Origin: Eonycteris spelaea
Taxonomy: Eukaryota > Chordata > Mammalia > Chiroptera > Pteropodidae
Direction of reading: 5' to 3'
Length of the DNA: 64,000 nt
NCBI GenBank assembly: GCA_003508835.1
Contig: PUFA01000285.1
Coordinates: 1,302,001 to 1,366,000 of the forward strand
Positions 11,312-21,195 of this stretch are shown here, piece after piece. Both the position numbers and the translations under genes were made by a program. Position 1 is the first letter of the stretch; every line of letters starts with the position of its first letter. A model generated the notes under the pieces. That model saw nothing but the letters and a program-made list of their open reading frames with translations, was not told the origin of the DNA and made no database searches.

Positions 11312-14300
11312 AGGTCTTATGTCAAGTAGACAATCACATTTTAATCTCTCAGCAAACCAAAACATATACTAAAATGTCCTGCCTAAGTTCATTCCTTCTC
11401 TAAACTGATTACCAAGACTGTTTTACAAATTTTTAAATTCTCCAAGTTGAAAGCTTGCGTTTAAAAAGGAAAATACAAAATGCTGTTACCATTCAAGGGA
11501 ATACTAACTGCACAGTTAAAAAGAATAAGTGAGATCTATATGCATAAGCAACAAATGAAAAAGGAAAACATATACAGCATGTATATTTATATAAAAACAA
11601 AAGCATGTAACTTTGCTTTACATGTACACACATTATTTGCAATTTAAAAAAAATTTGGAAGACCCAGACAGCAAACAGATTTTTATAGTGGTTATGTAGG
11701 ACCAGGGAACACTCACCTTGTATATACTATTTTAAGGTATTTTATTTTTACACACCGAGAACACATATATTATCATTTCTGTAATTATTTTTTTAAAAGA
11801 CATGGACTCGTGAAATTTAAGCTTCCTCAGTACAACTTACTAACATCTTGAACATCAAAAATTATTTATGTTTAGGTAAAATTAACTTATGTGTAGGAAT
11901 TTTCATTGCACTTCTATGAATATTCTAAATTTTAAAGCAGATATAATCTTGCTCTGTGACACTTGATTAAACCGCTGTTTAATAATTGTGATGTCAATTC
12001 CTCAAAACAGAAACCCAAGGGCAAGAGTTGACTCTAGACTGATGAAGAGAATGAGAAGTTCAAAAAAAAGATGGAATCATCCCACTTTCTTCCAAAGGGT
12101 GCCCTTGCCACATTTCTTTAAATATTGGTGTTAAAACCACACAGAAACAGGTAAAAAATTGCTAGAGTAAGGTAGGACTTCTGGATCTTAGAGTCCTTCA
12201 GCCTCTCACTTACCATTTCCCATAGAGATATCTTTCTAGCTCCTTTACAAAACAAAAAATTTCCCTAAGAATTTCCACCCAAAGAGTTGCTTTAGGCCCC
12301 AAAAGCAGTTTTCTGTCCTCCAGATTACTAACCAAATTAAATCAAACTCGATAATGGTCCAAAACTACTAAAAGTATGTTTGGCAACTCTTCTTCCCTCA
12401 GAGTAAAATACAGTTGGTAAAAGTATTTACTACAGCTACAAAAAGGACTCTATGTTTTGAGGATAAGTTGCTGTAAAATTTTAGGGTCACATAGATGGTT
12501 CAGAGAAAGAAATGATTATTTAAAAAACATTACCTATACCCCAGAGTCTATATGTTCAAAATATAGACTATGTTAAGTTGGAATAGCCAATGAAACTAAA
12601 AATCCCTGATGTTATTTCTAGTTTCTATCTTCCCACACAAACCCGTAAGTGGCAAGATGCTTGTTATATTATATGCCAGAAATGCACAGGACAGGCCACT
12701 GTAGTAGCACTGAGTTCTAAATAATCAAGGAAACATTTTTACATTCAGTAGTGCAATTCAGGCCTAAAGTGGACAGAAAGTTATGAAATCTGACCATGTT
12801 CTCACCCTATCAGAAGAAGAATCAAAATTTGGATACAAAAACCATAAGCCACCTGTACTTATAATTCCTGTTCACAGGGGATCCATTTCAGTAGTTACAC
12901 TGTAGATGAGTGTCAACCTCACAAGACACCTTGGTTTGTTTACAAAGATTATAACTTAACATATTTTTATAGTAAACTTATCCTTAAAAACAAAAATGTA
13001 CTAAGCTTATAGATCTGCTGAGAATCCTATGCAAACTTTAAAACGTATTATTCACTGTTAAACTATTTCTCAAACCAGCTCTTCCTTGACTAGGCCACTA
13101 GAGAGTGCTAGAAATGCAGTTACACAGGACTCAAACTGAAATGAGAAAATGATTCCTTTAAAATTCAGAGGCTAACAGATGAAGGACATTAGGATTCATG
13201 GTTGGTAAACTACCAAAAGGTACTGCAACACTGACAGATCTGAATTTTGAAAGAAACATTTATCACTACCTCTTCTCTCTATATATACCTCAAGTTGTTT
13301 CTTCAACAGCTTTCAAACCAAGCAACTGTCATTAAAAGACAATCCAAGCCATACATAACCCCCGCCCCTCCCCCGCCCCCACCAAAAGTGATTTTCTTTA
13401 GGAAATTAGAGAAAGTTAAGGATGGGTTAAATTTAACTCTTTGTTAAAAATTACAGGGGAGGGGGTTGAGGGAGGGAAGAAGAGTGTGAAGAGAGAAGAA
13501 AAGAGCCTCTGGATTCTCTACCTTAATCCAATGTGGAGATCTTACAAAACAAAAATATTGACCAAGGCTAAAGTGCAATAATGAGATTATCATCTGAAGA
13601 GCATCGGTTTCAGCCAGACAATTTCTTTTGAGGGCATACAATTCCATTACCAAGAATTTCACTTTGATCCTAATGTAAATCTATTTCACCACTGATTTTA
13701 GTTCATGCTGACGTATTGCTTCCCAAAATCATTACTGATAGAAAAATTAAGCTTAACATTTCCACCAAATAGGCAGATTTGTTAGTTTTCCCACACACAC
13801 AAAACATGCTACTCAAGGTGAAAATTGCCTAATGACCCCTAACTCTTAGTTAAGTGCAAAACCACCTTTCATTGTAAAACCAAGGTTTATGCAGATAACA
13901 GGAAATAATACCACTATTTTCTGATATCCAAATGATTAATAAGCCTAATCGCTTAGATGGGACGTATATCCGAAAAATAATTTAATACTAAATATTACTC
14001 CATCGTCTCATGGAGGCGATCAGTTTCATATTAAAGCCTCTTACCGAAGAAAACAAGTCTAGTCCCACCTTTCCATCAAACTAATCTTTTCCTTTAAAAC
14101 CACTCCACCATCGCTACAAGTGTGTTCCCAAACTATATCGTTGTGCTAATAACAATAAGCTTTCCTAGATATGGCTCTCAAGGGCCGCATGACTCGCTAC
14201 ATTTCTAACTGCCCACACCACTCCGCACCTCCGACCACTCCCAAACCTGAAATGGTTAAAAAAAAAAATGCCATCTCTATATTCTTGCAGACCCTGGACC

Positions 14301-14404
14301 CGGTGGGGTATTTTAGCCAAGCACGGCAGTAACTACACGCTAATAACCCCAGTACTGACACACGATTCCGATCCCTGGCCTAGGTAATCCTTAAAGGATA
14401 GTTT
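11312..14404. other. unassigned intron sequence, 3 kb with no recognised repeat
   Basis: No repeat family or exon was recognised. A C-rich run (CCCCGCCCCTCCCCCGCCCCC) lies near 13361-13381. This is the longest repeat-poor stretch of the window and the nearest to the USP22 promoter, so it is a candidate for intronic regulatory sequence, but no motif cluster was established. Confidence 0.4.
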
Positions 14405-14436
14405 GGTATATATAATGCATACTCAAGATGGTGGCA
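14405..14436 (+). promoter_or_regulatory. TATA-like plus YY1-like motif pair
   Basis: A TATATATAA run (about 14408-14416) is followed about 10 bases later by CAAGATGGTGGC (14424-14435), a near-consensus YY1 site. It lies inside intron 1, about 540 bases beyond the donor. It could mark an intronic regulatory element or chance similarity. Confidence 0.25.
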
Positions 14437-14976
14437 AGGAACTGACCCACTGTTGACCACCACCACAAAGGGCCGTGATAGTCTTTGTTCCTATATTAGT
14501 TTCTTATTCTCGGTACATCCGCCTCCAAGCCCTTCCTCGCCTAGAGAATTACTCCGAGTGGCATCGCGCTCGAACGTCGGAGACCTGCCTCCTCTGTACC
14601 AGGATTCCAAGGCAACCCTTCCCAGACCTGCATTCGCCCACCCCCGGCACTGGACACACTCCCGAGACCCCGCCCCTGCTCCATCCCCACCCTCGCGCCC
14701 CCAGCTCAGAAACGGAGGAAGGCAGCAGAAGGGAAGAGAAGGCGGGGAGGGGAAGAAGAAAGGAGAACACTCTTGTGTCCACCCCGGGGTGCGCGGCCCG
14801 AGTGAGATCCGCAGGGAGCTAACAAGTTCTCCCTACGCTCTCCCTTTCGCCCCCAACAGGGCCCACCTGCACCCCCCACACACACACTGCATGCCAAGCT
14901 GCACCGCAAAGGGAGGGATCTCATCCCGCCCAGCCCGCAGTTTCGGGGGGCGCGGGGCGGAGGGCGGTTGTCTCAC

Positions 14977-15147
14977 CTTGCGTTTGCGGGCCTCCGCTGT
15001 GCCGCTCCACACGAAGCACTGGTAGATGGCCCGCAGATTCTGCTTCCAGTTGTCCACCTTAAAGCTGCTCAGGTGTGAACAACCCGGCGGCGTCACCACC
15101 AGCTCCGCATCCATGGCCTCGCTCTCCGGCTCAGGCCGGGAGACCAT
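14977..15147 (-). CDS. USP22: USP22 exon 1 (first coding exon, 57 codons)
   Basis: USP22 is the ubiquitin-specific protease of the SAGA deubiquitinase module; it removes ubiquitin from histones H2A and H2B in the nucleus. This exon encodes the N-terminus and the start of the UBP-type zinc finger. The reading begins [16 protein letters not shown], includes [19 protein letters not shown] and ends in AEARKRK. The Cys and His of CSH are expected early zinc ligands. The exon ends in phase 0 after AAG at 14977 and is followed on the minus strand by GTGAGA, a good splice donor. I chose the ATG at 15147 because it gives the known N-terminus; the second ATG (codon 12, CAT at 15112-15114) has a stronger Kozak context (GCCATGG) and could also be used. 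The catalytic USP domain lies in later exons outside the window. The paralogues USP27X and USP51 are intronless in this region, so the donor and the CpG island favour USP22. Confidence 0.95.
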
Positions 15148-15600
15148 GGGGGGCAAGGCCCGGCCGCGCGCGGTGGGCGGCGAGGGGGACGAGGACGACG
15201 CCAGCGCGGCGCGGGGGCTGCTTGGCGGCGCACCCCGGCCGGCCGAAGGACGGACGCTGGGACAAAGCGCCAGGAGAGGACAAAGATGGTGCTGCGCGGC
15301 CCGGTGGGGAGGCGACGGCTAGCCAGACACCGCCCGCGCCGCACTCCCGAGTTCCCGAAGGGCGGGGCGAGGCGCGGACGTCGCGGGCGGGGACTACGCA
15401 ACTCCCCCCGCCGGCCGCAGGCGCCGCACTGCGCAGGCTCTAGCCGCGCTCAGGTCCCGCCTCGCCGTCCCTCAGGCGTCGGGGACGCTGGCCGCTTGAC
15501 ATTCCGGGTCTCCCACAGAGAACTGGGGAGGTGGGGCCATGCAGAGGATTGGGTGAGACGAGATGTCCGTTAAGACCCCGTTCCGGTTTGCGCCAGCCTG
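15148..15600 (-). promoter_or_regulatory. USP22: USP22 5'UTR and core promoter with GC, ETS, CCAAT and NRF1-like sites
   Basis: Upstream of the ATG, on the minus strand, the sequence shows a GC box (GGGCGGGGCG on plus, 15360-15369), an NRF1-like half site (CTGCGCAGG, 15429-15437), two ETS cores (TTCCGG on plus at 15502-15507 and 15581-15586) and a CCAAT box (ATTGG on plus, 15548-15552). A YY1-like AAGATGGTG lies near 15284. This set is usual for TATA-less CpG promoters. The transcription start is not determined; I infer it between about 15160 and 15480. Confidence 0.6.
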
Positions 15601-15650
15601 AGCTCTGCCGCAAAGAGGTGGAGCAACGAGCTGGGTTGTCCAAACCCTTG

Positions 15651-15889
15651 CGGTCTAGCTCAGCCTCGGTCTCCTAGAGCGATTTTCCAGCCAAAGCAGT
15701 ATTTCTGTGATTCACTGTTAGTTTCGTTGACAGCAAAAGTCCTTTACCTGGGACTCTGCAGGGCTCTCCATCTTCGAAGCTATCTCAGACATTACAGTGC
15801 CCTCACCGTGGATGGAACTGCCACTACCTGCTTGGCGCTGCGAAGCAGGCTGGGGTCCCTCCCCATCAGGAACACGCAGCCTAGTGAAG
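15651..15889. other. unassigned USP22 upstream flank
   Basis: Moderate GC sequence just outside the CpG island. No repeat recognised; 15890-15897 is the left TSD of the following hAT element. Confidence 0.4.
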
Positions 15890-15897
15890 GCCTAATC

Positions 15898-16176
15898 CAG
15901 TGCTATCCAAAGAAATAGAATGCGAGCTGCATATCTAATTTGAAATTTTATAATAGCTACGTTTTAAAAAATGAAAAACAAGTGAAATTAATAAACTTTA
16001 ATTCAATATAGCCAATGTATCATTTCGAAATGTAAGCAATGTTGCAAAATTACTAAATGAAATATTTTACAGTTTTTAGACGAATTTTTCAAAATCTGGT
16101 ATTTACACTCAGCACCACATCCAATTCATACTAGCCATATTTCCAGTGCTATCGGCTACCATATTGGACAGCACTG
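15898..16176 (+). mobile_element. hAT-Charlie MITE (MER33-type)
   Basis: Starts CAGTGCTATCCAAAGAAATAG and ends TATTGGACAGCACTG, with CAGTGCT...AGCACTG terminal inverted repeats. Eight-base duplicates GCCTAATC (15890-15897) and GTCTAATC (16177-16184) differ at one position, as expected for an old hAT insertion. It lies about 750 bases upstream of the USP22 ATG. Confidence 0.85.
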
Positions 16177-16524
16177 GTCTAATCAGTATATAAATGACTG
16201 AACCAGGGCAGACTGTGAAAATATCTTTAAAGACAAATGCAAACAATGTCTTGGGGAAGTAAAGGCCCAAAGGATCTGAGAAACTTGGAGGAGATGTGGT
16301 GCTACTCACCTATACGATAGCACTACTAACCGCTTTGCTGCATTCCTGTGCAGGTTGGGAATACAGCAATTGCTGTTCAGACCAGTCTAAAGCTATCACA
16401 AGTTAAATAAATAGATAAATAAAATAATGACGTAGCAATTAAAGCTGCAGGATTTAATGGACTGAGAACTAGAATAAAGCATTTGTAGTTAGAACAAATT
16501 GTCAAGCACACTTTTGCCTAAGGC
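16177..16524. other. unassigned intergenic sequence
   Basis: No repeat or exon recognised. Confidence 0.4.
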
Positions 16525-16830
16525 TTTGGTTCCCTCTACCTGCAATGTATTCCATCCACTTTCCAATCCACTTTTTCCATGCCTTATACTCTCCCTAACC
16601 ACCTTAAAGGCCTTATTAGACACTGAATTCTCAATGAAGACTTCCACTCCCCCAAATGCTCCATCCTCTAACCCTGTTTTATTTTTCTCCAAAAAATTTA
16701 TTTACATGTTTGTTTTTTATTTATTCCCTCAGTAGCAAAAATCTCCATGAGGGTAATGATTTTTGTGTTTTATTTACTTCTATATCCCACAGTTGCCAGA
16801 GTAGTATTGGCTACATTCAGGTTCTCAAAA
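16525..16830 (+). mobile_element. L2 3' end fragment
   Basis: Shows CCTCTACCTGCAATGTATTCC, the ORF-end and 3'UTR series, and AATCTCCATGAGGGTAATGATT...TATATCCCACAGTTGCC, the known L2 terminus order. Confidence 0.7.
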
Positions 16831-17290
16831 TTACCTGTTGAGTTAACCCAAACAACTTCTATAGGAGAATCTAACCAGATCATTCTCTGAATAAAACACT
16901 GATTAAATAAAGCAACCTATAGAGATGTTAGAGAAAGGAATATCAGTTTACTAAAAAGTGAAATCATAGTCAATCAGGAATTACAAGTTATATGTGATTT
17001 ACCTCTCTAAATATATGTAAGGAGATTCCAATATTACTGAGCTTACAAATGTGTTTTGATTTCAAAAATGTGTACTTGGAATTCAGGACACTAATATCTA
17101 TAATAACATTTTTTTTTATCAGTATGTCTTCTAATCATGCTCTCTACTTGAGGTAAAAATAATGATTTAAAACGCTCTGTAATCAGAATAGCATTACACA
17201 TAAATACGTTAAAACAATATATTCTTCAGAAGCAACTTCTAAAAGAGGCATGGACAAAGCTATTTAATATAGTATTATTTTTTTGGGGGG
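16831..17290. other. unassigned intergenic sequence
   Basis: No repeat or exon recognised; AT-rich. Confidence 0.35.
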
Positions 17291-17620
17291 GGGAGCTGAG
17301 AATACCTTAAATGACCATTAATAAAAAAATGGTTGAATAAACTATGGAATAGTCATTCTAGCAACTACTATGAAGTTGTTTTTTAAAAAATAAAATAGAT
17401 CTATAAGTATTAACATGGAAAGTTGATAAGACATGAATAAGACAAATTGCAGAAAAATACAGACAGTATTCTGACATTTAGGAAAAAATAATACTATATG
17501 TGGGTATATGCTAAAGAACTAGAAAAAACAAATAGTTAACTTCTGGTAAGGGATAATGTAATCTATGTTTGAATTTTTTGTAATGAGAATCATGTTATCT
17601 TTTACTTGAAAATCTTTTTT
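17291..17620 (+). mobile_element. old LINE 3' end fragment
   Basis: Contains TAAATGACCATTAATAAAAAAATGG and AAACTATGGAATAGTCATTC, a degraded series of the kind seen at LINE 3' ends. Family not determined. Confidence 0.4.
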
Positions 17621-17664
17621 TTTACTTGAAAACTTAAAGAAAAATGAGAAAATGTCACGATACA

Positions 17665-17735
17665 GGGGAGCATAAAGAAACTAAGGCCCAGAGGAAGGAG
17701 ATTTGCTCAAGTTCACACATTTGCACCATTCTGCA
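17665..17735 (-). mobile_element. MIR fragment
   Basis: AAGAAACTAAGGCCCAGAGG and GATTTGCTCAAGTTCACAC match the reverse complement of the MIR core. Confidence 0.5.
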
Positions 17736-17794
17736 ACATCTAGAAACCAGTCAGGGGTCCAAAAATTCTATTTATTCATCTATCTAGAAAGCAA

Positions 17795-17985
17795 GTTAGA
17801 CTGCTAAATTAGAGTCCTGGCTCCACCACTGTCTGTGTAACCTTGAGGAGATTCTTTAATATTCTCAGTCTATTTACTGATTGTGATAATATCAGTTTCG
17901 TGCTTACATTACAGGGCTGTAGAAAGGAATAAATGAGATAAGAACAAAGCTCTTAGCATTTGGCTATCATTTATTAAAGACTCAT
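17795..17985 (+). mobile_element. MIR SINE
   Basis: TCCTGGCTCCACCACTGTCTGTGTAACCTTG and GGGCTGTAGAAAGGAATAAATGAGATAAG follow the MIR consensus order from box B side to 3' end. Confidence 0.8.
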
Positions 17986-18289
17986 AAAACATCAGCAATT
18001 ATTAATCTGGTAATCATTGAGATGATTAAGACAACATCCCACTGTAAGAATCTCACAATCTAGCAGGATAAACAGCAATATTAACAGGCAACTATAGTTA
18101 TATGAAAATGCGATGATAAAATAAAGTCCAGGTAATATTAAAACACTCCAAGACACTTTTAACCCTAATCTCACCCAGGCGGCCACAGGGAAGAGGATTC
18201 AGAAATGTTTTCTATGTCTTACCTTAGTACAGAAGGATGGGCAAGAGTTTCCCAGTTTTTAAAAATAAGTGACATACTGAGGGATCTGT

Positions 18290-19065
18290 CTCAAAAAGAC
18301 ATTTGCCATCATCCCTGGCACTAATGTGGCCTAAAATGTACTCTCTATACTTAATGTTACTTTTTTCGTTTCAAAAAAAAAAAAAATTTAACACTGATGA
18401 AACTATCTTTCCACGATAGCCAAGTGATATTCTAGACCAATCCTCTCTCAGATAACAGTCATGAACTCCAGACAATATAAAAACAAATCCCTGGAGGCCT
18501 TGGAGACTGAAACAAAACAGGCAGATTTGGGAGGGAGTAGACACTTGGAAGAAGGGATCTGTCCCAAAGTAGTAACCTTTTTGTTTTTCATGGCTTATCG
18601 GACAGGCTGTACTTGGAGGAGCTCAGACCAGAGGCTGAAACTCTGATAGAAGTTCCTAGAATTGAGATATACAGTGTCTGCAATAAAAAAGTCACCAAGT
18701 GAGCTTAAGAGCGGAATAAAACTGACACAAAAGTCAGTAAATTTATAGATCAACTGAAGTTATCCAATTGGCAGAATAGAGAAAATATTTTGAAAAAAAA
18801 ATGAGCAAAGTTGTAGGACAACATCAGAAGTCCTGACATATATATATATAATTTAAGTGTCAGAAGGAAAGGTAAGAGAATTAGAAAATGAAAACCATAG
18901 TTGAAGAAATAATGGCAGATATGTTCTAAAGTTTGGTGAAAGATGTAACTGTACAGATTCAAAAATTCTGTTCAATCCCAAGTAGAATAAATGTGAAGAA
19001 AACATGACTACACACAGCATAGTTTAATTACTAAAAACAAATAATAAAGAGCATGTATAGACATA
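18290..19065 (+). mobile_element. old L1M/HAL1 ORF1-region relic
   Basis: Contains degraded phrases of the ORF1 coiled-coil and C-terminal region, for example GAATTAGAAAATGAAAACCATAG and TAGTTTAATTACTAAAAACAAA. No open frame remains. Boundaries approximate. Confidence 0.4.
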
Positions 19066-19067
19066 GA

Positions 19068-19560
19068 TGTGAAAAAAAAACAACTCCATCTGTGTCCCAG
19101 ATTTCATTTCAGTTTTGTTTCATGCTATGACCTTTGATCAACTTCACCATTCCTAGCAAGCATATAAAAGCTTTCTAGTTGATGACTATCTGTATTCCTT
19201 AAAATGTAGCCATAAATATTTTTGCTAGCAATAGCCAGAATGGCATGGCAACCTAGATAAATATTAAATTGAGAATAGTATCAGTCATAAGCAATCATCT
19301 ACCACAAGACCACCAAGAGATATGACCCTTGGCACTACAGCATCCTTTTCTCTATTGTCTTGAAATCATTAGTGCCTGAGTTATACTATTAAAAATGTAC
19401 TGTAACAGAGATCTGGTAGTGGAAAATAATTTGTGCAAAACTGCTGGGCTGTCTGTCCACTCTAGTCCAATCCTGCAAGTAAATTACTCTATAATAAATT
19501 CTGTTATATTCTATGAAATTGCCTGCTTTGTCTTTCGGTCTGAAGAAAGATACCTTATCA
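19068..19560 (+). mobile_element. probable solo ERV LTR with TATA box and poly(A) signal
   Basis: Has a clean TATA box (GCATATAAAAGCTTTC, about 19162) and an AATAAA (in CTATAATAAATTCTG, about 19490) spaced as in an LTR, followed by a U5-like stretch. Exact ends and TSD are not clear, so borders are approximate. Family not named. Confidence 0.5.
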
Positions 19561-19830
19561 TTATGGGGGCCATTACACCTCTGCCCTACTGTGGGACAGA
19601 GCAAATCTTGATAGCATCTAGAGAAAAGCAAGACATTATATACAGAGAATTCTATATGTAAATTTATATCATAAACCATGGAAGTCAAAAGACATAGAAC
19701 AGTATCTTGGAAGTGTAAAAACATGAAATATCCATCAGTAATACAAGCTAAATAGATTTTATACGAAAGAAATCTAAGATAATTTTTCTCCAGCAAATCT
19801 GTACTACAAGAAATGATAAAGGAAGACAAG

Positions 19831-20480
19831 TCCAAGATGGCAGCATAACAAGACACTGAGCTTGCCCCTTCTCAAGAATATGTTGAATGTACACCTATAT
19901 TTAGAGCAATTCCACCTGAGAGAAAAGGCAAAGACAATTGAACAGCTTCTGCATAAACAAGAGAGAGATCGCGTAGAGAAGGTTGGGGAAACTTGGGAGC
20001 TCTCTGGAAGCTGAGGAAATTGCCCAGGACCAGAGGAACCGGTGAGCACCATTGTTTTCATCTCCCATGCAGTTGGATACCAGGCAGGAGCTCTATCCAG
20101 ATTCTCTAGCTGACCTGGAGGGCTGTTGTAGCATATCTCTAGCCATACCTCCCCAAACTAGATCAAGCAAGAGCAGGAGGACCCCTCCACCTGGAGATTG
20201 ATCCAGCAGGTATGGCAGGGTGCTGTGCATGTATGCTGGGGCTCTCCTGGCTGGAAAGAGCACAGAGCTAACAAAGCATTGAGGTACCCACATGCAAGGC
20301 TGCCCCCAGTGGAGTAAGTGGGGTGCTGATTTGCACCCAAGTGCTGGGCCTGGAGAGGGTGTGGAACTAGCAAAGTGTGAGTGTACACACATGCAGGGCT
20401 GCCCCAAACAGTATAGAGGTAGTAGGACCTTGCCATGCATGCACACAGAGCAGCCCTCAACAGACCAGCTCAGTCAACAG
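19831..20480 (+). mobile_element. L1 5'UTR fragment
   Basis: Begins with TCCAAGATGGCAGCATAAC, a YY1-like site as at the start of many mammalian L1s, and continues as GC-richer noncoding 5'UTR. Degenerate tandem units are visible: CTAACAAAGCATTGAGG...CAAGGCTGCCCC (near 20268) and CTAGCAAAGTGTGAGTG...CAGGGCTGCCCC (near 20364). Older L1 debris precedes it at 19660-19830. The 3' remainder is missing; inverted L1 sequence abuts it. Confidence 0.65.
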
Positions 20481-20484
20481 ACAA

Positions 20485-21195
20485 TTTTTTTTGTCTGTTT
20501 GCAGTATGTATGGAGCAATTATGAATAAACCTGAGTAAATATCTGTGTATAAAGTTTTAGGTAAATATAAGTCATCATTTCTTTGGGATAAATAAGGGTG
20601 TGATTGCTGGTCATATGGTAAATGTATGTTTATAAGACTGTCAAACTGTTTTCCAAAGTGACTTCTTCATTTTACATTTCTATCTGCAATGCATGAAGAT
20701 TGCAGTTTCTCCACTTCCTCACCAGAACTTGGTGTGGGCACCAAGAAGCACCCATTTGTGTTTCTTAATACATTCTCCTTTTTTAACCACCCCCAAACCT
20801 CTCCCATTTGGCACCACCAAAATGTTCTCCGTATCAATGAGTTTGCTTCTGTCATGTTTATTCATTTATTTTGTTCTTTAGAGTGCACATGGAAGTGAAA
20901 TTATATGGCATTTGTCTTTCTCTGTCTGACTTACTCCACTCAGCACAATATCCTCTAAATCCATTCTTGTTGTTGCAGATGGCAAGATTTCATTCTTTTT
21001 TTATGGCTGAGTACACACACACACACCCACACACACACAATCCCTTCGTTAACCATTCAGTCATTGGTTGACAGCCGAGTTGCCTGCATATTTTGACTAT
21101 TGTAAGTAATGCTACAATGAACATATAGGTTCATATTTCCGTTCAAAGTAGTGTTTTGCGTTTCTTTGGATAAATACCTAAAAGTGGGATTACTG
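20485..21195 (-). mobile_element. inverted L1 3' region fragments with AC repeat
   Basis: On plus it reads CCAAAGTGACTTCTTCATTTTACATTTC and GTAATGCTACAATGAACATA, the reverse complement of the L1 ORF2 carboxy end and 3' region. Two partly repeated segments (20490-20720 and 20770-21195) suggest two insertions or a rearrangement. A (CA)n tract lies at 21010-21040. Confidence 0.6.

Larger units (their letters stand above)
1..14976 (-). other. USP22: USP22 intron 1, 3' part outside the window
   Basis: Everything left of the exon 1 donor (GT at 14975-14976, minus strand) should be intron 1. I looked for the exon 2 continuation of the zinc finger and saw none, so the acceptor lies beyond position 1. 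The intron holds two 5S-derived SINEs, several L1M 3' ends, a MIR, an MLT1 LTR, a hAT element and long stretches without recognisable repeats. No other coding exon was recognised. Confidence 0.85.
14520..15650. promoter_or_regulatory. USP22: CpG island covering USP22 promoter and exon 1
   Basis: GC content and CpG frequency rise sharply here against the AT-rich flanks, most strongly between about 15150 and 15480. There is no TATA box at the expected place, which fits a housekeeping-type dispersed promoter. The apparent long open frames on both strands here are by-products of high GC and are not called as genes. Confidence 0.9.

Noticed and set aside
14453..15025. Long open frames on both strands over the CpG island (up to 190 codons)
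   Set aside because: GC-rich sequence lacks stops by chance; only the minus-strand frame with the USP22 N-terminus has protein identity.
19389..19856. 155-codon minus-strand frame
   Set aside because: It spans an LTR-like element and L1 debris; no domain and unlikely composition.
20093..20528. Cysteine-rich open frames on both strands (up to 117 codons)
   Set aside because: They lie in an L1 5'UTR with degenerate tandem units; no domain recognised.
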